Source: an uncultured Nocardioides sp.
Lineage (GTDB): Bacteria > Actinomycetota > Actinomycetes > Propionibacteriales > Nocardioidaceae
Assembly (NCBI RefSeq): GCF_946885725.1
Contig: NZ_CAMPGZ010000124.1
Span: 1-12,638 of the forward strand
Length of the DNA: 12,638 nucleotides
Direction: 5' to 3'
This document shows positions 1 to 7,427 of this stretch, one piece after another; the stretch's first letter is position 1, and the number at the start of each line of letters is the position of its first letter. The notes under the pieces were generated by a model. It had not been told where the DNA came from and searched no databases. It worked only from the letters and a program-made list of their open reading frames with translations. Both the position numbers and the translations under genes were made by a program.

Positions 1-909
1 GGCGTTCTGGCCCTCCTTGCCGATCGCGAGCGACAGCTGGAAGTCGGGGACGATGACGCGGGCGGACCGCGCCTCCAGATCGACGATCTCGACGCTGTTC
101 ACCCGCGCCGGCGACAGCGCGTGGGCGACCATCTCGGCGGGGTCGTCGGACCAGTCGACGATGTCGATCTTCTCGCCGTGCAGCTCGTTCATCACCGCGC
201 GCACCCGCTGGCCCATCGGCCCGATGCAGGAACCCTTGGCGTTCACGCCCGGCACGGTCGAGCGCACCGCGATCTTGGTGCGGTGGCCGGCCTCGCGGGC
301 GATGCCGCAGATCTCGACGGTGCCGTCGGCGATCTCGGGCACCTCGAGTGCGAACAGCTTCTTGACCAGGTTGGGGTGCGAGCGCGACAGCATCACCTGC
401 GGGCCGCGCATGCCCTTGCGGACGCTCACCACCAGGCAGCGGATCCGGGCGCCGTGCTCGTACTTCTCCCCCGGCACCCGCTCGGCCATCGGCAGCAGCG
501 CCTCGAGACGTCCCAGGTCGACCATCACGTCGTTGGGGTCGCGACCCTGCTGGATCACGCCGGAGACGATGTCGCCCTCCTTGCCGGAGAACTCGCCGAA
601 CTTGATGTCGTCCTCGGCGTCGCGCAGCCGCTGCAGGATCACCTGCTTGGCCGTGGTCGCGGCGATCCGGCCGAAGCCGGCCGGGGTGTCGTCGTACTCC
701 GCGATCACGTTGCCCTCGTCGTCGACCTCGGCGGCGTAGACCGTCACGTGGCCGGTCTTGCGGTCGAGCTCGACCCGCGCGCGCTCCACCGCGCCGGGGG
801 TCTTGTGGTATGCCGTGAGCAGCGCCTGCTCGAGGGCCTCGACGACGATGTCGAAGGAGATCTCCTTCTCGCGCTCGAGGGCACGGAGCACGTTCATGTC
901 GATGTCCAT
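1..909 (-). CDS. nusA: Transcription termination/antitermination factor NusA (3' end missing)
   Basis: NusA binds RNA polymerase and nascent RNA and modulates pausing, termination and antitermination. The first 303 residues are visible; the C-terminal end runs off the left edge. The N-terminal polymerase-binding domain is about residues 1-105, S1 about 108-178 and KH1 about 180-280. The KH1 stretch includes [15 protein letters not shown] (223-237). KH2 begins near 283 and carries GKEG (297-300), the GxxG nucleic-acid loop. The start [12 protein letters not shown] matches the actinobacterial NusA start I recall from M. tuberculosis (MNIDM...). It is preceded by GGAAGG about 7 bases upstream, inside the last rimP codons. 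The gap to the rimP stop is 3 bases, so it is co-transcribed and probably translationally coupled with rimP. The usual next gene, infB, would lie outside the window. Confidence 0.97.
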   Translation of the reverse strand, partial: MDIDMNVLRALEREKEISFDIVVEALEQALLTAYHKTPGAVERARVELDRKTGHVTVYAAEVDDEGNVIAEYDDTPAGFGRIAATTAKQVILQRLRDAEDDIKFGEFSGKEGDIVSGVIQQGRDPNDVMVDLGRLEALLPMAERVPGEKYEHGARIRCLVVSVRKGMRGPQVMLSRSHPNLVKKLFALEVPEIADGTVEICGIAREAGHRTKIAVRSTVPGVNAKGSCIGPMGQRVRAVMNELHGEKIDIVDWSDDPAEMVAHALSPARVNSVEIVDLEARSARVIVPDFQLSLAIGKEGQNA

Positions 910-912
910 GCC

Positions 913-1383
913 TCAGCCTTCCTTCCGGTTGAGCTCGACCTGCACCTTGGCCTTGGCCACGTCGTCGTAGGCGACCTGCTCGGTGCCCGAGCCCTCGACG
1001 TCGAGCGAGGCGTGCTCGTCGTCGCTGTCGACGACCCGGCCGGTGACCGTGCGGCCGTCGTGCAGCGAGACCTTGACCAGCCGGCCCTGGTTGCGGCGCC
1101 AGTGCCGCGGCTGGGTCAGCGGGCGGTCGACGCCCGGCGAGGTGACCTCGAGCGTGTAGGGCTGCTCGCCCATCACGTCGGACTCGTCGAGCAGCCGCGA
1201 GACCTCCTTGGTCGCGTCCGCGATGTCGTCGAGTGTGACGCCGCCGTCCTTGTCGACCGCGACGCGCAGCAGCCGGCGCTTGCCCGCGGGGGTCAGCTCC
1301 ACCGCCTCGAGGTCGAGGCCTACAGCGCTCAGCGGGTCGGTGAGGACCCCTGCAAGTCGGTCCCGGGTCTGGTCGATGCTCAC
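913..1383 (-). CDS. rimP: Ribosome maturation factor RimP
   Basis: RimP assists maturation of the 30S ribosomal subunit in the cytoplasm. The 156-residue product has the usual length. The N-terminal alpha/beta domain is about residues 5-88 and ends in the family signature YTLEVTSPGVDRPL (76-89). The C-terminal SH3-like domain is about 92-152 (GRLVKVSLHDGRTVTGRVV). The start is GTG at 1381-1383, supported by a GGAAGGA ribosome binding site about 6 bases upstream (1390-1396). It is the first gene of the rimP-nusA operon and diverges from the lipoprotein gene at 1505. A possible -10 (TAAGGT) lies about 40 bases upstream of the start. Identification rests on the domain signature and on the invariant position next to nusA. 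Confidence 0.96.
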   Translation of the reverse strand: MSIDQTRDRLAGVLTDPLSAVGLDLEAVELTPAGKRRLLRVAVDKDGGVTLDDIADATKEVSRLLDESDVMGEQPYTLEVTSPGVDRPLTQPRHWRRNQGRLVKVSLHDGRTVTGRVVDSDDEHASLDVEGSGTEQVAYDDVAKAKVQVELNRKEG

Positions 1384-1422
1384 GGGCGTCCTTCCTGCGT
1401 CTCTGCTGTTGTGGTGTCGTCA

Positions 1423-1428
1423 ACCTTA
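1423..1428 (-). promoter_or_regulatory. Candidate -10 element for the rimP-nusA operon
   Basis: Read on the minus strand this is TAAGGT, which fits the actinobacterial TANNNT -10 pattern. It would start transcription about 33 bases before the rimP GTG. No convincing -35 is visible at 16-18 bases upstream, so the call is tentative. Confidence 0.3.
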
Positions 1429-1471
1429 GGGCATCGGACCACGTGCTCAGTGCCGCCCGGGGCCGCGGACC

Positions 1472-1499
1472 GCGACCCCGATCGGACCTCGATAGAGTC
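1472..1499 (+). promoter_or_regulatory. Candidate promoter giving a leaderless transcript
   Basis: TAGAGT at 1494-1499 fits TANNNT. GCGACC at 1472-1477 is a weak -35 with a 16-base spacer. Transcription starting 6-7 bases after the -10 would begin at or next to the GTG at 1505. No Shine-Dalgarno sequence precedes that GTG, so a leaderless mRNA, common in actinobacteria, is the simplest reading. Confidence 0.4.
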
Positions 1500-1504
1500 G
1501 TCCG

Positions 1505-2071
1505 GTGAACGTCCCGCCAGCCCCGTCGGTCACCCGACGCACCGCGCTGGTGGCCGTGGCAGGGTCCGCCGCAAGCGTGGCGGCCTGCAGCCCCAACGCC
1601 TCCCGGGCCCGGGCCCGGCGCCGGGCCCGCCGCAACCGCGAGACCGAGCCCGCCGTCGACCCCGACGTACTGCTGGCGGCGACGGTGCTGGCCGACGAGC
1701 AGCGCGTGCTCGACCTCGTCGACGCCACGATCGCCCGCTTCCCGCGCCTCGAGGACGCCCTCTCCCCCGCGCGTGACGCGCACACCGCCCACATCGCGCT
1801 GCTCCAGGACGCCGCGCCCGACGAGCCGCTGCCGACCGCCGGCCCCTCGGACACAGCAACCGAGGCGCCCGAGCGGAGCTTCGAGGTGCCCCCCGACCGG
1901 CGCCGGGCCGTCAAGCGGCTGGCGCGCCACGAGGAGGACCTGGCGCTGATCGACAAACGCAGCGCCTTCGCCGCCGAGTCCGGCGCGTTCGCCCGCGTGC
2001 TCGCCAGCATGGCGGCGTCCGCGGCCCAGCAGGCGGCCGTGCTCGACCGGATCGCGGAGGGCTCGGCATGA
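1505..2071 (+). CDS. Probable Tat-exported lipoprotein, Rv2843-like
   Basis: The 188-residue product begins with T10-R11-R12-T-A-L, a twin-arginine-type motif. A hydrophobic stretch (14-27) follows, then a lipobox V25-A26-A27-C28, so it is probably exported and lipid-anchored on the outside of the membrane. Just after the cysteine lies an arginine-rich segment (residues 34-43). The rest is alanine-rich and helical, with paired charged residues (about 52-105 and 128-185), plausibly a helical bundle like that of its downstream partner. The start is GTG at 1505 with no ribosome binding site, probably leaderless. The stop overlaps the next gene as ATGA. Position and style match Rv2843, the alanine-rich gene divergent from rimP in M. 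tuberculosis. The biochemical function is unknown; the lipoprotein call is inferred from motifs only. Confidence 0.78.
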   Translation: MNVPPAPSVTRRTALVAVAGSAASVAACSPNASRARARRRARRNRETEPAVDPDVLLAATVLADEQRVLDLVDATIARFPRLEDALSPARDAHTAHIALLQDAAPDEPLPTAGPSDTATEAPERSFEVPPDRRRAVKRLARHEEDLALIDKRSAFAAESGAFARVLASMAASAAQQAAVLDRIAEGSA

Positions 2072-2493
2072 CCCCCGAGGAGGCGCTGCAGACCACGCTG
2101 GCCGGTGAGCACGCCGCGGTCTACGTGTACGGCGTGCTCGGCGGACGCGTGTCGTCGTCGGCCGCGCCCGACCTCGCCTCGTCGTTGCGGGCGGCGTACA
2201 CCGTGCACCGGGGTCGGCGCGACCAGGTCACCGCGATCCTGCGCAAGCAGGACGTCGAGCCGGTGGCGGCCGAGGTCAGCTACGAGCTGCCCAACGAGGC
2301 GAGGACGGCGGCGCAGTGCCGGGCGGCCGCGGCCGAGATCGAGGAGCGCTGCGCCGAGGTCTACGCGACCGCCGTGGGCAGCACCGCCCGGGCCAACCGG
2401 CAGTGGGCGATCGACGCGCTGACCGACGCGGCGGTGCGGGCGCTGTCGTTCGGTGCGCAGCCGGAGCCGTTCCCCGGCGTACCCGAGCTCTGA
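2068..2493 (+). CDS. DUF4439 ferritin-like protein
   Basis: This 141-residue protein matches the DUF4439 ferritin-like family (Rv2844-type), a four-helix-bundle fold known mainly in actinobacteria. Helices are suggested at about 2-26, 36-61, 76-103 and 106-128. Possible metal-ligand residues include E14-H15 in helix 1, H47 in helix 2, and E90, E92 and E93 in helix 3. Whether the protein binds metal is not known. It has no signal peptide, so it is presumably cytoplasmic while its partner is exported. The ATG overlaps the upstream stop (ATGA) and has GGAGG at 2056-2060, giving translational coupling to the lipoprotein gene. A strong hairpin follows 16 bases after the stop. The family call is confident; any iron, oxidase or storage role is speculation. 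Confidence 0.85.
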   Translation: MTPEEALQTTLAGEHAAVYVYGVLGGRVSSSAAPDLASSLRAAYTVHRGRRDQVTAILRKQDVEPVAAEVSYELPNEARTAAQCRAAAAEIEERCAEVYATAVGSTARANRQWAIDALTDAAVRALSFGAQPEPFPGVPEL

Positions 2494-2509
2494 GGCCCGC
2501 GGAAAGCGC

Positions 2510-2544
2510 CGTGCCCCGCCCCACGCGCGGTGGGACGGGGCACG
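2510..2544. terminator. Bidirectional hairpin terminator between convergent genes
   Basis: The arms 2510-2524 and 2530-2544 are complementary at 14 of 15 positions, with a 5-base loop (GCGCG). The hairpin lies between the DUF4439 stop and the convergent metalloprotease stop. There is no long T-run on either side (only TTT on the minus side), as is usual in G+C-rich actinobacteria. It could end both transcripts. Confidence 0.75.
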
Positions 2545-2574
2545 GTCACGAGACCCGAGAAGAAAGCGGCGCCG

Positions 2575-3537
2575 TCAGGCGCGGTAGGCGTTCCACATGT
2601 CCGCCACGCGGGCCGCCTGGCCCGGGGTGAACTGGTTGTAGCAACTGTCGTACGAGTAGTCCATGTAGTTGTGGACCGAGTCCAGGCCGTCGCCGGCGCA
2701 GGAGTCCTGACCCTCGGGGCAGCCGTTGGTCGCGACGCTCTGCGGCGGGGTGTCGGCGACCTGGTCGCCGCCCGACGGCTCCTTGCAACCGCCCTCGAAC
2801 ACGTGGTACAGCCCGAGCCAGTGGCCGGCCTCGTGGGTCGCGGTCTCGCCGAGGTTGTAGTTCTTCTCCGGACCGCCGGGCAGGCTGGCCCACAGCACCC
2901 GGATGCCGTCCACGTCACCGGAGCTCTTGTAGTCCCACGGGAACGTCGCGATACCGAGGTAGCCGAACTCCACCAGCCAGATGTTCAGCGCGTCCTTGCC
3001 GCCCTGGCGGGTGAGCTTGCGGTACTGGTTGGAGTTCTTGTCGTTGTGCCACGCGTCGTTGTAGTAGCGGTCGATGCCGGCCAGCGTGAACGTCGCTCCG
3101 ACGTCGGCCGCGGCACTCGACTCCTTGCCGCCGTACGTCTTGTTGAGCACCGCGATCTGGTCGTTGATCTGCTTGTCGGTGACGTCGCCGGTGACGCCGT
3201 CCGCGGCGACCATCACGTGCACGTAGACCGGCACGTCCACGTCGATGAGCGGCTTGCCGGCCTTGTTCGGTTTCGCCGCCGCGACGCCCTTGGCCGCCAG
3301 CTTCTCCTTGGTCTTGGCCTCGATGGACTTGGCCTCCTTGACCGAGACGTCCCGGTGGTCGGTGCCGCGGCCGCCCTTGGCGGCGGAGGTCGTGTCGCCG
3401 GACGGGTTCAGGCAGGTCCGGCCACCACGGTCGGCGCTCGGCAGGGCCGCCTGCGCCGGGGTGAGCGTGCCGGCGACGAGGAGAAACGCGACCCCGGCCG
3501 CGGCAGCGCCGCGCCGGAGGGTCCTGTGTCGGGTCAT
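2575..3537 (-). CDS. Secreted M43B (pappalysin/ulilysin-type) zinc metalloprotease, copy 1
   Basis: The 320-residue product is a secreted zinc endopeptidase of the metzincin clan, family M43B. A Sec signal peptide (1-30) ends in AQA. A Lys/Ala-rich propeptide spans about 31-100 and carries a lone Cys42. The catalytic domain starts near PVYVHVMV (103-110). It contains HEAGHWLGLYH (235-245), giving zinc ligands H235, H239 and H245 with catalytic E236. The Met-turn is NYMDYS (Met292). Four further cysteines (251, 273, 280, 299) probably form two disulfides, as in ulilysin. The ATG has AGAAGGA about 8 bases upstream. The paralogue at 3772 is about two-thirds identical by eye over the catalytic domain. 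The substrate is unknown. The gene is not part of the conserved rimP-proS neighbourhood. Confidence 0.93.
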   Translation of the reverse strand: MTRHRTLRRGAAAAGVAFLLVAGTLTPAQAALPSADRGGRTCLNPSGDTTSAAKGGRGTDHRDVSVKEAKSIEAKTKEKLAAKGVAAAKPNKAGKPLIDVDVPVYVHVMVAADGVTGDVTDKQINDQIAVLNKTYGGKESSAAADVGATFTLAGIDRYYNDAWHNDKNSNQYRKLTRQGGKDALNIWLVEFGYLGIATFPWDYKSSGDVDGIRVLWASLPGGPEKNYNLGETATHEAGHWLGLYHVFEGGCKEPSGGDQVADTPPQSVATNGCPEGQDSCAGDGLDSVHNYMDYSYDSCYNQFTPGQAARVADMWNAYRA

Positions 3538-3573
3538 CAGTCGGGTCCTTCTTCATTCCTGGGAGTCCGGCAC

Positions 3574-3602
3574 ACCCTGCGCCGGCCAGGACCGATCGTC
3601 AC
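3574..3602 (-). promoter_or_regulatory. Weak candidate promoter for metalloprotease copy 1
   Basis: On the minus strand GTGACG (3597-3602) and CAGGGT (3574-3579) are separated by 17 bases and lie about 35-65 bases upstream of the ATG. The -10 match is poor. It is offered because a terminator at 3686-3720 implies that this gene needs its own promoter in the 148 bases between them. Confidence 0.25.
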
Positions 3603-3685
3603 GGTGCCGGCGGCGAATTCGGTGGACCCGCGGCCTTGGCGACGATTCGGCGTGTTCCCACCCATTCCAGTCGAAAACGGACGAC

Positions 3686-3720
3686 GGCGCACGACCGGAC
3701 CCAGGGTCCGGCCGTGCGCC
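3686..3720 (-). terminator. Rho-independent terminator after metalloprotease copy 2
   Basis: The arms 3686-3700 and 3706-3720 pair at 14 of 15 positions around a 5-base loop (CCAGG). On the minus strand the stem is followed about 7 bases later by TTTT. It lies 51 bases past the copy 2 stop and should separate the two protease transcripts. Confidence 0.75.
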
Positions 3721-3771
3721 GCTCCTCGCGCCGTGCCCCGACGGGAGGGTCTGGGCTGCTACCCACGGGGC

Positions 3772-4731
3772 TCAGGCGCGGTAGGCGCCGAACATCTGCT
3801 GCATCCGGGTGGTCTGCCCGGCGGTGAACTCGTAGTAGCAGGAGTCGTAGGAGTAGTCCATGTAGTTGTGGATCGGGTCCAGACCCGGCAGCGAGCACGA
3901 GTCGCGGCCGGTCGGGCAGCCGCTCGTCGCCGAGCTCTGCGCCGGGGTGTCGGCCACCTCGTCGTTGGTGCTGGTGCAGCCGCCCTGGAAGGTGTGGTAC
4001 AGCCCGAGCCAGTGGCCGGCCTCGTGCGTCGCGGTCTCGCCGAGGTTGTAGTTGGCGATGGGGCCGCCCGGCAGCGAGCCGTAGTGGACCCGGATGCCGT
4101 CGATCGACGGGTTGCGGCTGTAGTCCCACGGGAAGGTCGCGATGCCGAGGTAGGAGAAGTCGACCAGCCAGATGTTCAGCGCGTCGGCACCGCCCTGGCG
4201 GGTCTGGCTGCGGTACGTCGAGCTCGACCGGTCCTTGTGCCAGGTCGAGTTGTAGAACCGGTCGACGCCGGCCAGCGTGAAGGTGAAGCCGGTGTTGGAG
4301 GCGCTGCCCGACTCCTGGCCACCGTACGTCTTGTTCAGCACCTGGATCTGCTGCGAGATCTGGGAGTCGGTGACGTCGCCGTTGCCGTTGGCGTCGGCCA
4401 TCACGTGCACGTAGACCGGGATGTTGCCGGCCGCCGCGACGGTGGTGCCGCCGTTCCCCGGCTTGCCCTTGCCGGCCTTCAGGATCTTCGCGGTGCGAGC
4501 CTCGATCGCGCGCTGCTGCGCCGGGGTGATCTCGCGGTGGTCGCGCTTGCCGAACTCGGCGCCGCCGCGAGCGGCCGCGCTGCCCGCTCCGGCCGCGGCC
4601 GGGTCGAAGCACGCAGGCCCACGCTCGCCGGTGGGCAGCGCGGCCTGGGCAGGGGCGGAGAGTCCGCTGAGGGCCAGCATGGTGGCGCCGGCCAGCGCGG
4701 TCGCACGGGACAGTGTGCGAAGTCGGATCAT
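3772..4731 (-). CDS. Secreted M43B (pappalysin/ulilysin-type) zinc metalloprotease, copy 2
   Basis: The 319-residue product is a paralogue of the protease at 2575 with the same layout. The signal peptide is 1-30, ending AQA. The propeptide is about 31-103 with a lone Cys41. The catalytic domain starts at about IPVYVHVM (104-111). The zinc site HEAGHWLGLYH is at 236-246, with the catalytic glutamate at 237. The Met-turn NYMDYS has Met291. Cysteines 252, 272, 279 and 298 match the four of copy 1. I chose the ATG at 4729-4731 because GGAAGGA lies 8 bases upstream and the signal peptide then aligns exactly with copy 1. An in-frame ATG 33 bases further upstream would add 11 unneeded residues. It is probably active outside the cell; the substrate is unknown. 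Confidence 0.93.
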   Translation of the reverse strand: MIRLRTLSRATALAGATMLALSGLSAPAQAALPTGERGPACFDPAAAGAGSAAARGGAEFGKRDHREITPAQQRAIEARTAKILKAGKGKPGNGGTTVAAAGNIPVYVHVMADANGNGDVTDSQISQQIQVLNKTYGGQESGSASNTGFTFTLAGVDRFYNSTWHKDRSSSTYRSQTRQGGADALNIWLVDFSYLGIATFPWDYSRNPSIDGIRVHYGSLPGGPIANYNLGETATHEAGHWLGLYHTFQGGCTSTNDEVADTPAQSSATSGCPTGRDSCSLPGLDPIHNYMDYSYDSCYYEFTAGQTTRMQQMFGAYRA

Positions 4732-4759
4732 GTCCTGGTTCCTTCCCGAGATGGTCCCG

Positions 4760-4777
4760 GGCACCCGCCCGGGTGCC
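4760..4777. other. Short perfect hairpin between the HAD gene and protease copy 2
   Basis: A 7-base stem GGCACCC/GGGTGCC encloses a 4-base loop. It lies 29 bases upstream of the protease ATG and 94 bases past the HAD stop. No T-run follows on the minus strand, so it may be a 5' leader structure or a poor terminator. Nothing else is recognisable in the 139-base gap. Confidence 0.4.
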
Positions 4778-4870
4778 GGAATCCTGCCGAGCGGGACAGG
4801 TCACGGGGAAGAGCCGGGCCGTGCAGGTTCACGCAGGTGCGCAATCGTGCAGGCCTTGCGAGCCCGCGGC

Positions 4871-5596
4871 TCAGCGCCAGCGGTCCAGCACGGTGAGCAC
4901 GTCGGCGAGCCGGTGCACGACGGCGTCGGGCTCGCCCTCGCTGTGACCCACCTGGGTCGAGGGGATGTCGCTGTGCGGCACGTGGATGGTGCGCATCCCG
5001 ACGTTGCCCGCGCCCCAGATGTCGTCGAACAGCCGGTCACCGACGAACGCGCACCGCGCCGGCTCGTCGACGCCGACGGCGGCCATGGCGGCGTGGAACG
5101 CCTCGGGCGCCGGCTTCGTCCACGGCACCTCGCTGGTGTAGACGGCGCCGTCGATCAGGTGCAGCACGCCGTCCCGGTCGAAGAACTCCTCGTGCCACTC
5201 CCGCGGCCAGACGGTGTTGGACAGCACGCCGACCCGGATGTCCTGCTCGCGCAGCGCCTCGAACAGCGGGCCGACGTCGGGGTCGGTGAGGGTGTGCGGG
5301 TGCCAGAAGTCGCGGTACGCCGCCAGCCGCGACTCGTCGTGCTCGAGCCCGGCCTCGCGGAACAGGTCGGCGACGGTGGCGCTGGTGTGGTGGTCGCGGC
5401 TGCGCGCCCACACCGCGTCACCGGCGCGGCGCAGCAGCTCCGCGGCGTTGTCCGGCGGGTCGACAACCGCGGCGAGCAGCGCCTCGGCCTCCTCGGTGAA
5501 GTCGACCGTGTGCCACGGGGTGAGCGTGCCGCCCCAGTCGAAGATGACCGCGTCGACGCCCCGGACGTCGTCGCGCGCCTCGACGCGATCAGCCAC
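4871..5596 (-). CDS. HAD-superfamily hydrolase
   Basis: The 241-residue haloacid dehalogenase-like protein is probably a cytoplasmic small-molecule phosphatase. Motif I is FDWGGTLT (19-26) with nucleophile D20, but the usual second aspartate (DxD) is Gly22. Motif II is LSNT (125-128, Ser126), motif III is K161 in WTKPAPEAF, and motif IV is [13 protein letters not shown] (184-196) with D187, D191 and D192. An alpha-helical cap probably covers about 35-115. The GTG start at 5594-5596 overlaps the last 8 bases of proS, so it is probably translationally coupled to it. No better start exists before motif I. The substrate cannot be deduced. The DWGGT variant is also known in other HAD proteins, so the gene need not be inactive. 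Confidence 0.88.
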   Translation of the reverse strand: MADRVEARDDVRGVDAVIFDWGGTLTPWHTVDFTEEAEALLAAVVDPPDNAAELLRRAGDAVWARSRDHHTSATVADLFREAGLEHDESRLAAYRDFWHPHTLTDPDVGPLFEALREQDIRVGVLSNTVWPREWHEEFFDRDGVLHLIDGAVYTSEVPWTKPAPEAFHAAMAAVGVDEPARCAFVGDRLFDDIWGAGNVGMRTIHVPHSDIPSTQVGHSEGEPDAVVHRLADVLTVLDRWR

Positions 5597-7364
5597 GGAC
5601 GACCTGGAGCAGATGGGCGGGCGCCTCGTCGAGCGACACGTTGGTGCGCTCGCCGGTGGCGCGGTCCTTGACCTCGATGACGCCGTCGGCGAGGCCCTTG
5701 CCCACCACGACGATGGTCGGCACGCCGATCAGCTCGGCGTCCTTGAACTTCACGCCGGGCGAGACCTTCTGCCGGTCGTCGTAGAGGACCGTGATGCCCT
5801 GGCCGTGGAGGTTCTCGGCCAGCGCCGCGGCGGCCTCGAACACCGCCTCGTCCTTGCCCGTGGCGACCAGGTGGATGTCGGCGGGCGCCACCTCGCGCGG
5901 CCAGACCAGGCCGAGCTCGTCGTGGGTGTTCTCCGCGATGGCGGCGACGGCGCGCGAGACGCCGATGCCGTAGGAGCCCATGGTGACCGTGACGAGCTTG
6001 CCGTTCTCGTCCAGCACGCGCAGGTCGAGCGCGTCGGCGTACTTGCGGCCGAGCTGGAAGATGTGGCCCATCTCGATGCCGCGCGCGGTCTCGAGCGTGC
6101 CGCCCTGCTCCGCGCCGCAGCGGGGGCACGCGTCGCCGTCGCGGACCTCCGCCGCCTCGATCGTGCCGTCGGGCGTGAAGTCACGGCCGGCGACGAGGTC
6201 GATGACGTGGCTGCCGTCGCGGTCCGCGCCGGTCACCCAGCGAGTGCCCTCGACGACCCGGGGATCGACGACGTAGCGGATGCCGGAGGCGTTCTTCTCC
6301 CCCAGCACGCCGGGGCCGATGTAGCCCTTGACCAGCGCGGGGTGCGCGGCGAAGTCCTTCTCCTCGAAGGGCACCACCTCGATCGGCTCGAGCTGGCCGC
6401 CCAGACGCTTCTCGTCGACCTCGCGGTCGCCGGGCAGACCGATGGCGAGCGGCTCGCGCGTGCCGTCGGGGTGCTTGAGCACGACGAGGACGTTCTTCAG
6501 CGTGTCACCGGCGTGCCAGGGCCGGTCGTCGCGCGGGAACTTCTCGTTGAGGTGGTCGACGAGCGTCTCGATCGTGGGCGTGTCGGGCGTCTCCTCGGCG
6601 TGCGCCTCGGGGACGTCGTCGTACGACAGGGCCGGGGGCGCGGGTACCTCGACAGCCTCGACGTTGGCGGCGTAGTCGCAGCGCGTGCAGCGGACGTAGG
6701 TGTCCTCGCCGTTGTCGGCGCGGGCCAGGAACTCCTCGGACTTCGAGCCGCCCATCGCGCCGGACGTCGCCTTGACGATGACGTACTCGAAGCCGAGCCG
6801 GTCGAAGACGCGGACGTAGGCCTCGCGGTGCGCGGCGTACGACTTGTCGAGCCCCTCGTCGGTCGTGTCGAAGGAGTAGGAGTCCTTCATGATGAACTCG
6901 CGGCCCCGGAGCAGGCCGGCGCGGGGACGCGCCTCGTCGCGGTACTTGGTCTGGATCTGGTAGAGCCAGACGGGCAGGTCCTTGTACGACGAGTACAGGT
7001 CCTTGACGACGAGCGTGAACAGCTCCTCGTGCGTGGGGCCGAGCAGGTAGTCGTTCTGCTTGCGGTCCTTGAGCCGGAAGATGCCGTCGCCGTACTCCGT
7101 CCAGCGACCCGACGCCTCGTAGGGCTCGCGCGGCAGCAGCGCGGGGAACTGGAGCTCCTGCGCACCGATCGCGTCCATCTCCTCGCGCACGATCCGCTCG
7201 ATGTTGCGCAGCACGCGCAGGCCGAGCGGCAGCCAGGAGTAGATGCCCGGCGCGGCACGCCGGATGTAGCCCGCGCGGACGAGGAGCCGGTGGCTCGGCA
7301 CCTCGGCGTCGGCGGGGTCCTCTCGCAGCGTGCGCACGAACAGGGTGGACATCCGCAAGATCAT
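5589..7364 (-). CDS. proS: Prolyl-tRNA synthetase (bacterial type, with editing insertion)
   Basis: It charges tRNA-Pro with proline. The 591-residue class II synthetase has the TXE-type loop GPTHEE (109-114), motif 2 around 135-165 ([17 protein letters not shown]) and motif 3 GSYGIGVSR (463-471). The anticodon-binding domain is about 495-591. The INS editing domain, which hydrolyses mischarged Ala-tRNA-Pro, spans about 235-400, with K290 in the conserved DTLKN segment. Two CxxC pairs (226/229 and 413/416) flank it. The start [15 protein letters not shown] matches MITRMSELFLRTLRD of M. tuberculosis ProS as I recall it, so the ATG at 7362-7364 is preferred over the ATG 12 bases downstream. No normal ribosome binding site precedes either; only GGGGG, inside a repeat-like element, lies about 9 bases upstream. 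The HAD gene overlaps its 3' end. Confidence 0.97.
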   Translation of the reverse strand: MILRMSTLFVRTLREDPADAEVPSHRLLVRAGYIRRAAPGIYSWLPLGLRVLRNIERIVREEMDAIGAQELQFPALLPREPYEASGRWTEYGDGIFRLKDRKQNDYLLGPTHEELFTLVVKDLYSSYKDLPVWLYQIQTKYRDEARPRAGLLRGREFIMKDSYSFDTTDEGLDKSYAAHREAYVRVFDRLGFEYVIVKATSGAMGGSKSEEFLARADNGEDTYVRCTRCDYAANVEAVEVPAPPALSYDDVPEAHAEETPDTPTIETLVDHLNEKFPRDDRPWHAGDTLKNVLVVLKHPDGTREPLAIGLPGDREVDEKRLGGQLEPIEVVPFEEKDFAAHPALVKGYIGPGVLGEKNASGIRYVVDPRVVEGTRWVTGADRDGSHVIDLVAGRDFTPDGTIEAAEVRDGDACPRCGAEQGGTLETARGIEMGHIFQLGRKYADALDLRVLDENGKLVTVTMGSYGIGVSRAVAAIAENTHDELGLVWPREVAPADIHLVATGKDEAVFEAAAALAENLHGQGITVLYDDRQKVSPGVKFKDAELIGVPTIVVVGKGLADGVIEVKDRATGERTNVSLDEAPAHLLQVVRG

Positions 7365-7366
7365 TT

Positions 7367-7406
7367 CGAGGCCCCCGCGGAGGTGCGAGCGAAGCGAGCG
7401 GCTTCG
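7367..7406. repeat. Repeat-like hairpin element abutting the proS start codon
   Basis: The region holds GCGAGCGAAGCGAGC (7385-7399), a duplicated GCGAGC word, and a 6-base stem CGAAGC/GCTTCG (7390-7395 with 7401-7406). The outer segments CGAGGCC (7367-7373) and GGCTTCG (7400-7406) also nearly pair. The composition resembles short dispersed palindromic elements that I recall in Nocardioides-type genomes. Only one copy is present here, so repeat status is unproven. Confidence 0.4.
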
Positions 7407-7427
7407 TGGGGAGAGATCATGCGGAGA

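Noticed and set aside
121..1776. Long plus-strand open frame of 551 codons across nusA and rimP
   Set aside because: It is antisense to two certain genes; the product is repetitive Arg/Val/Asp/His sequence typical of the complement of G+C-rich coding DNA.
4732..4764. Upstream in-frame ATG for protease copy 2
   Set aside because: It adds 11 residues before a complete signal peptide; the ATG at 4731 has a GGAAGGA site and matches copy 1.
2530..4896. Plus-strand open frame of 788 codons across both proteases
   Set aside because: Shadow of the two metalloprotease genes; it has internal repetition only because the genes beneath it are paralogues.
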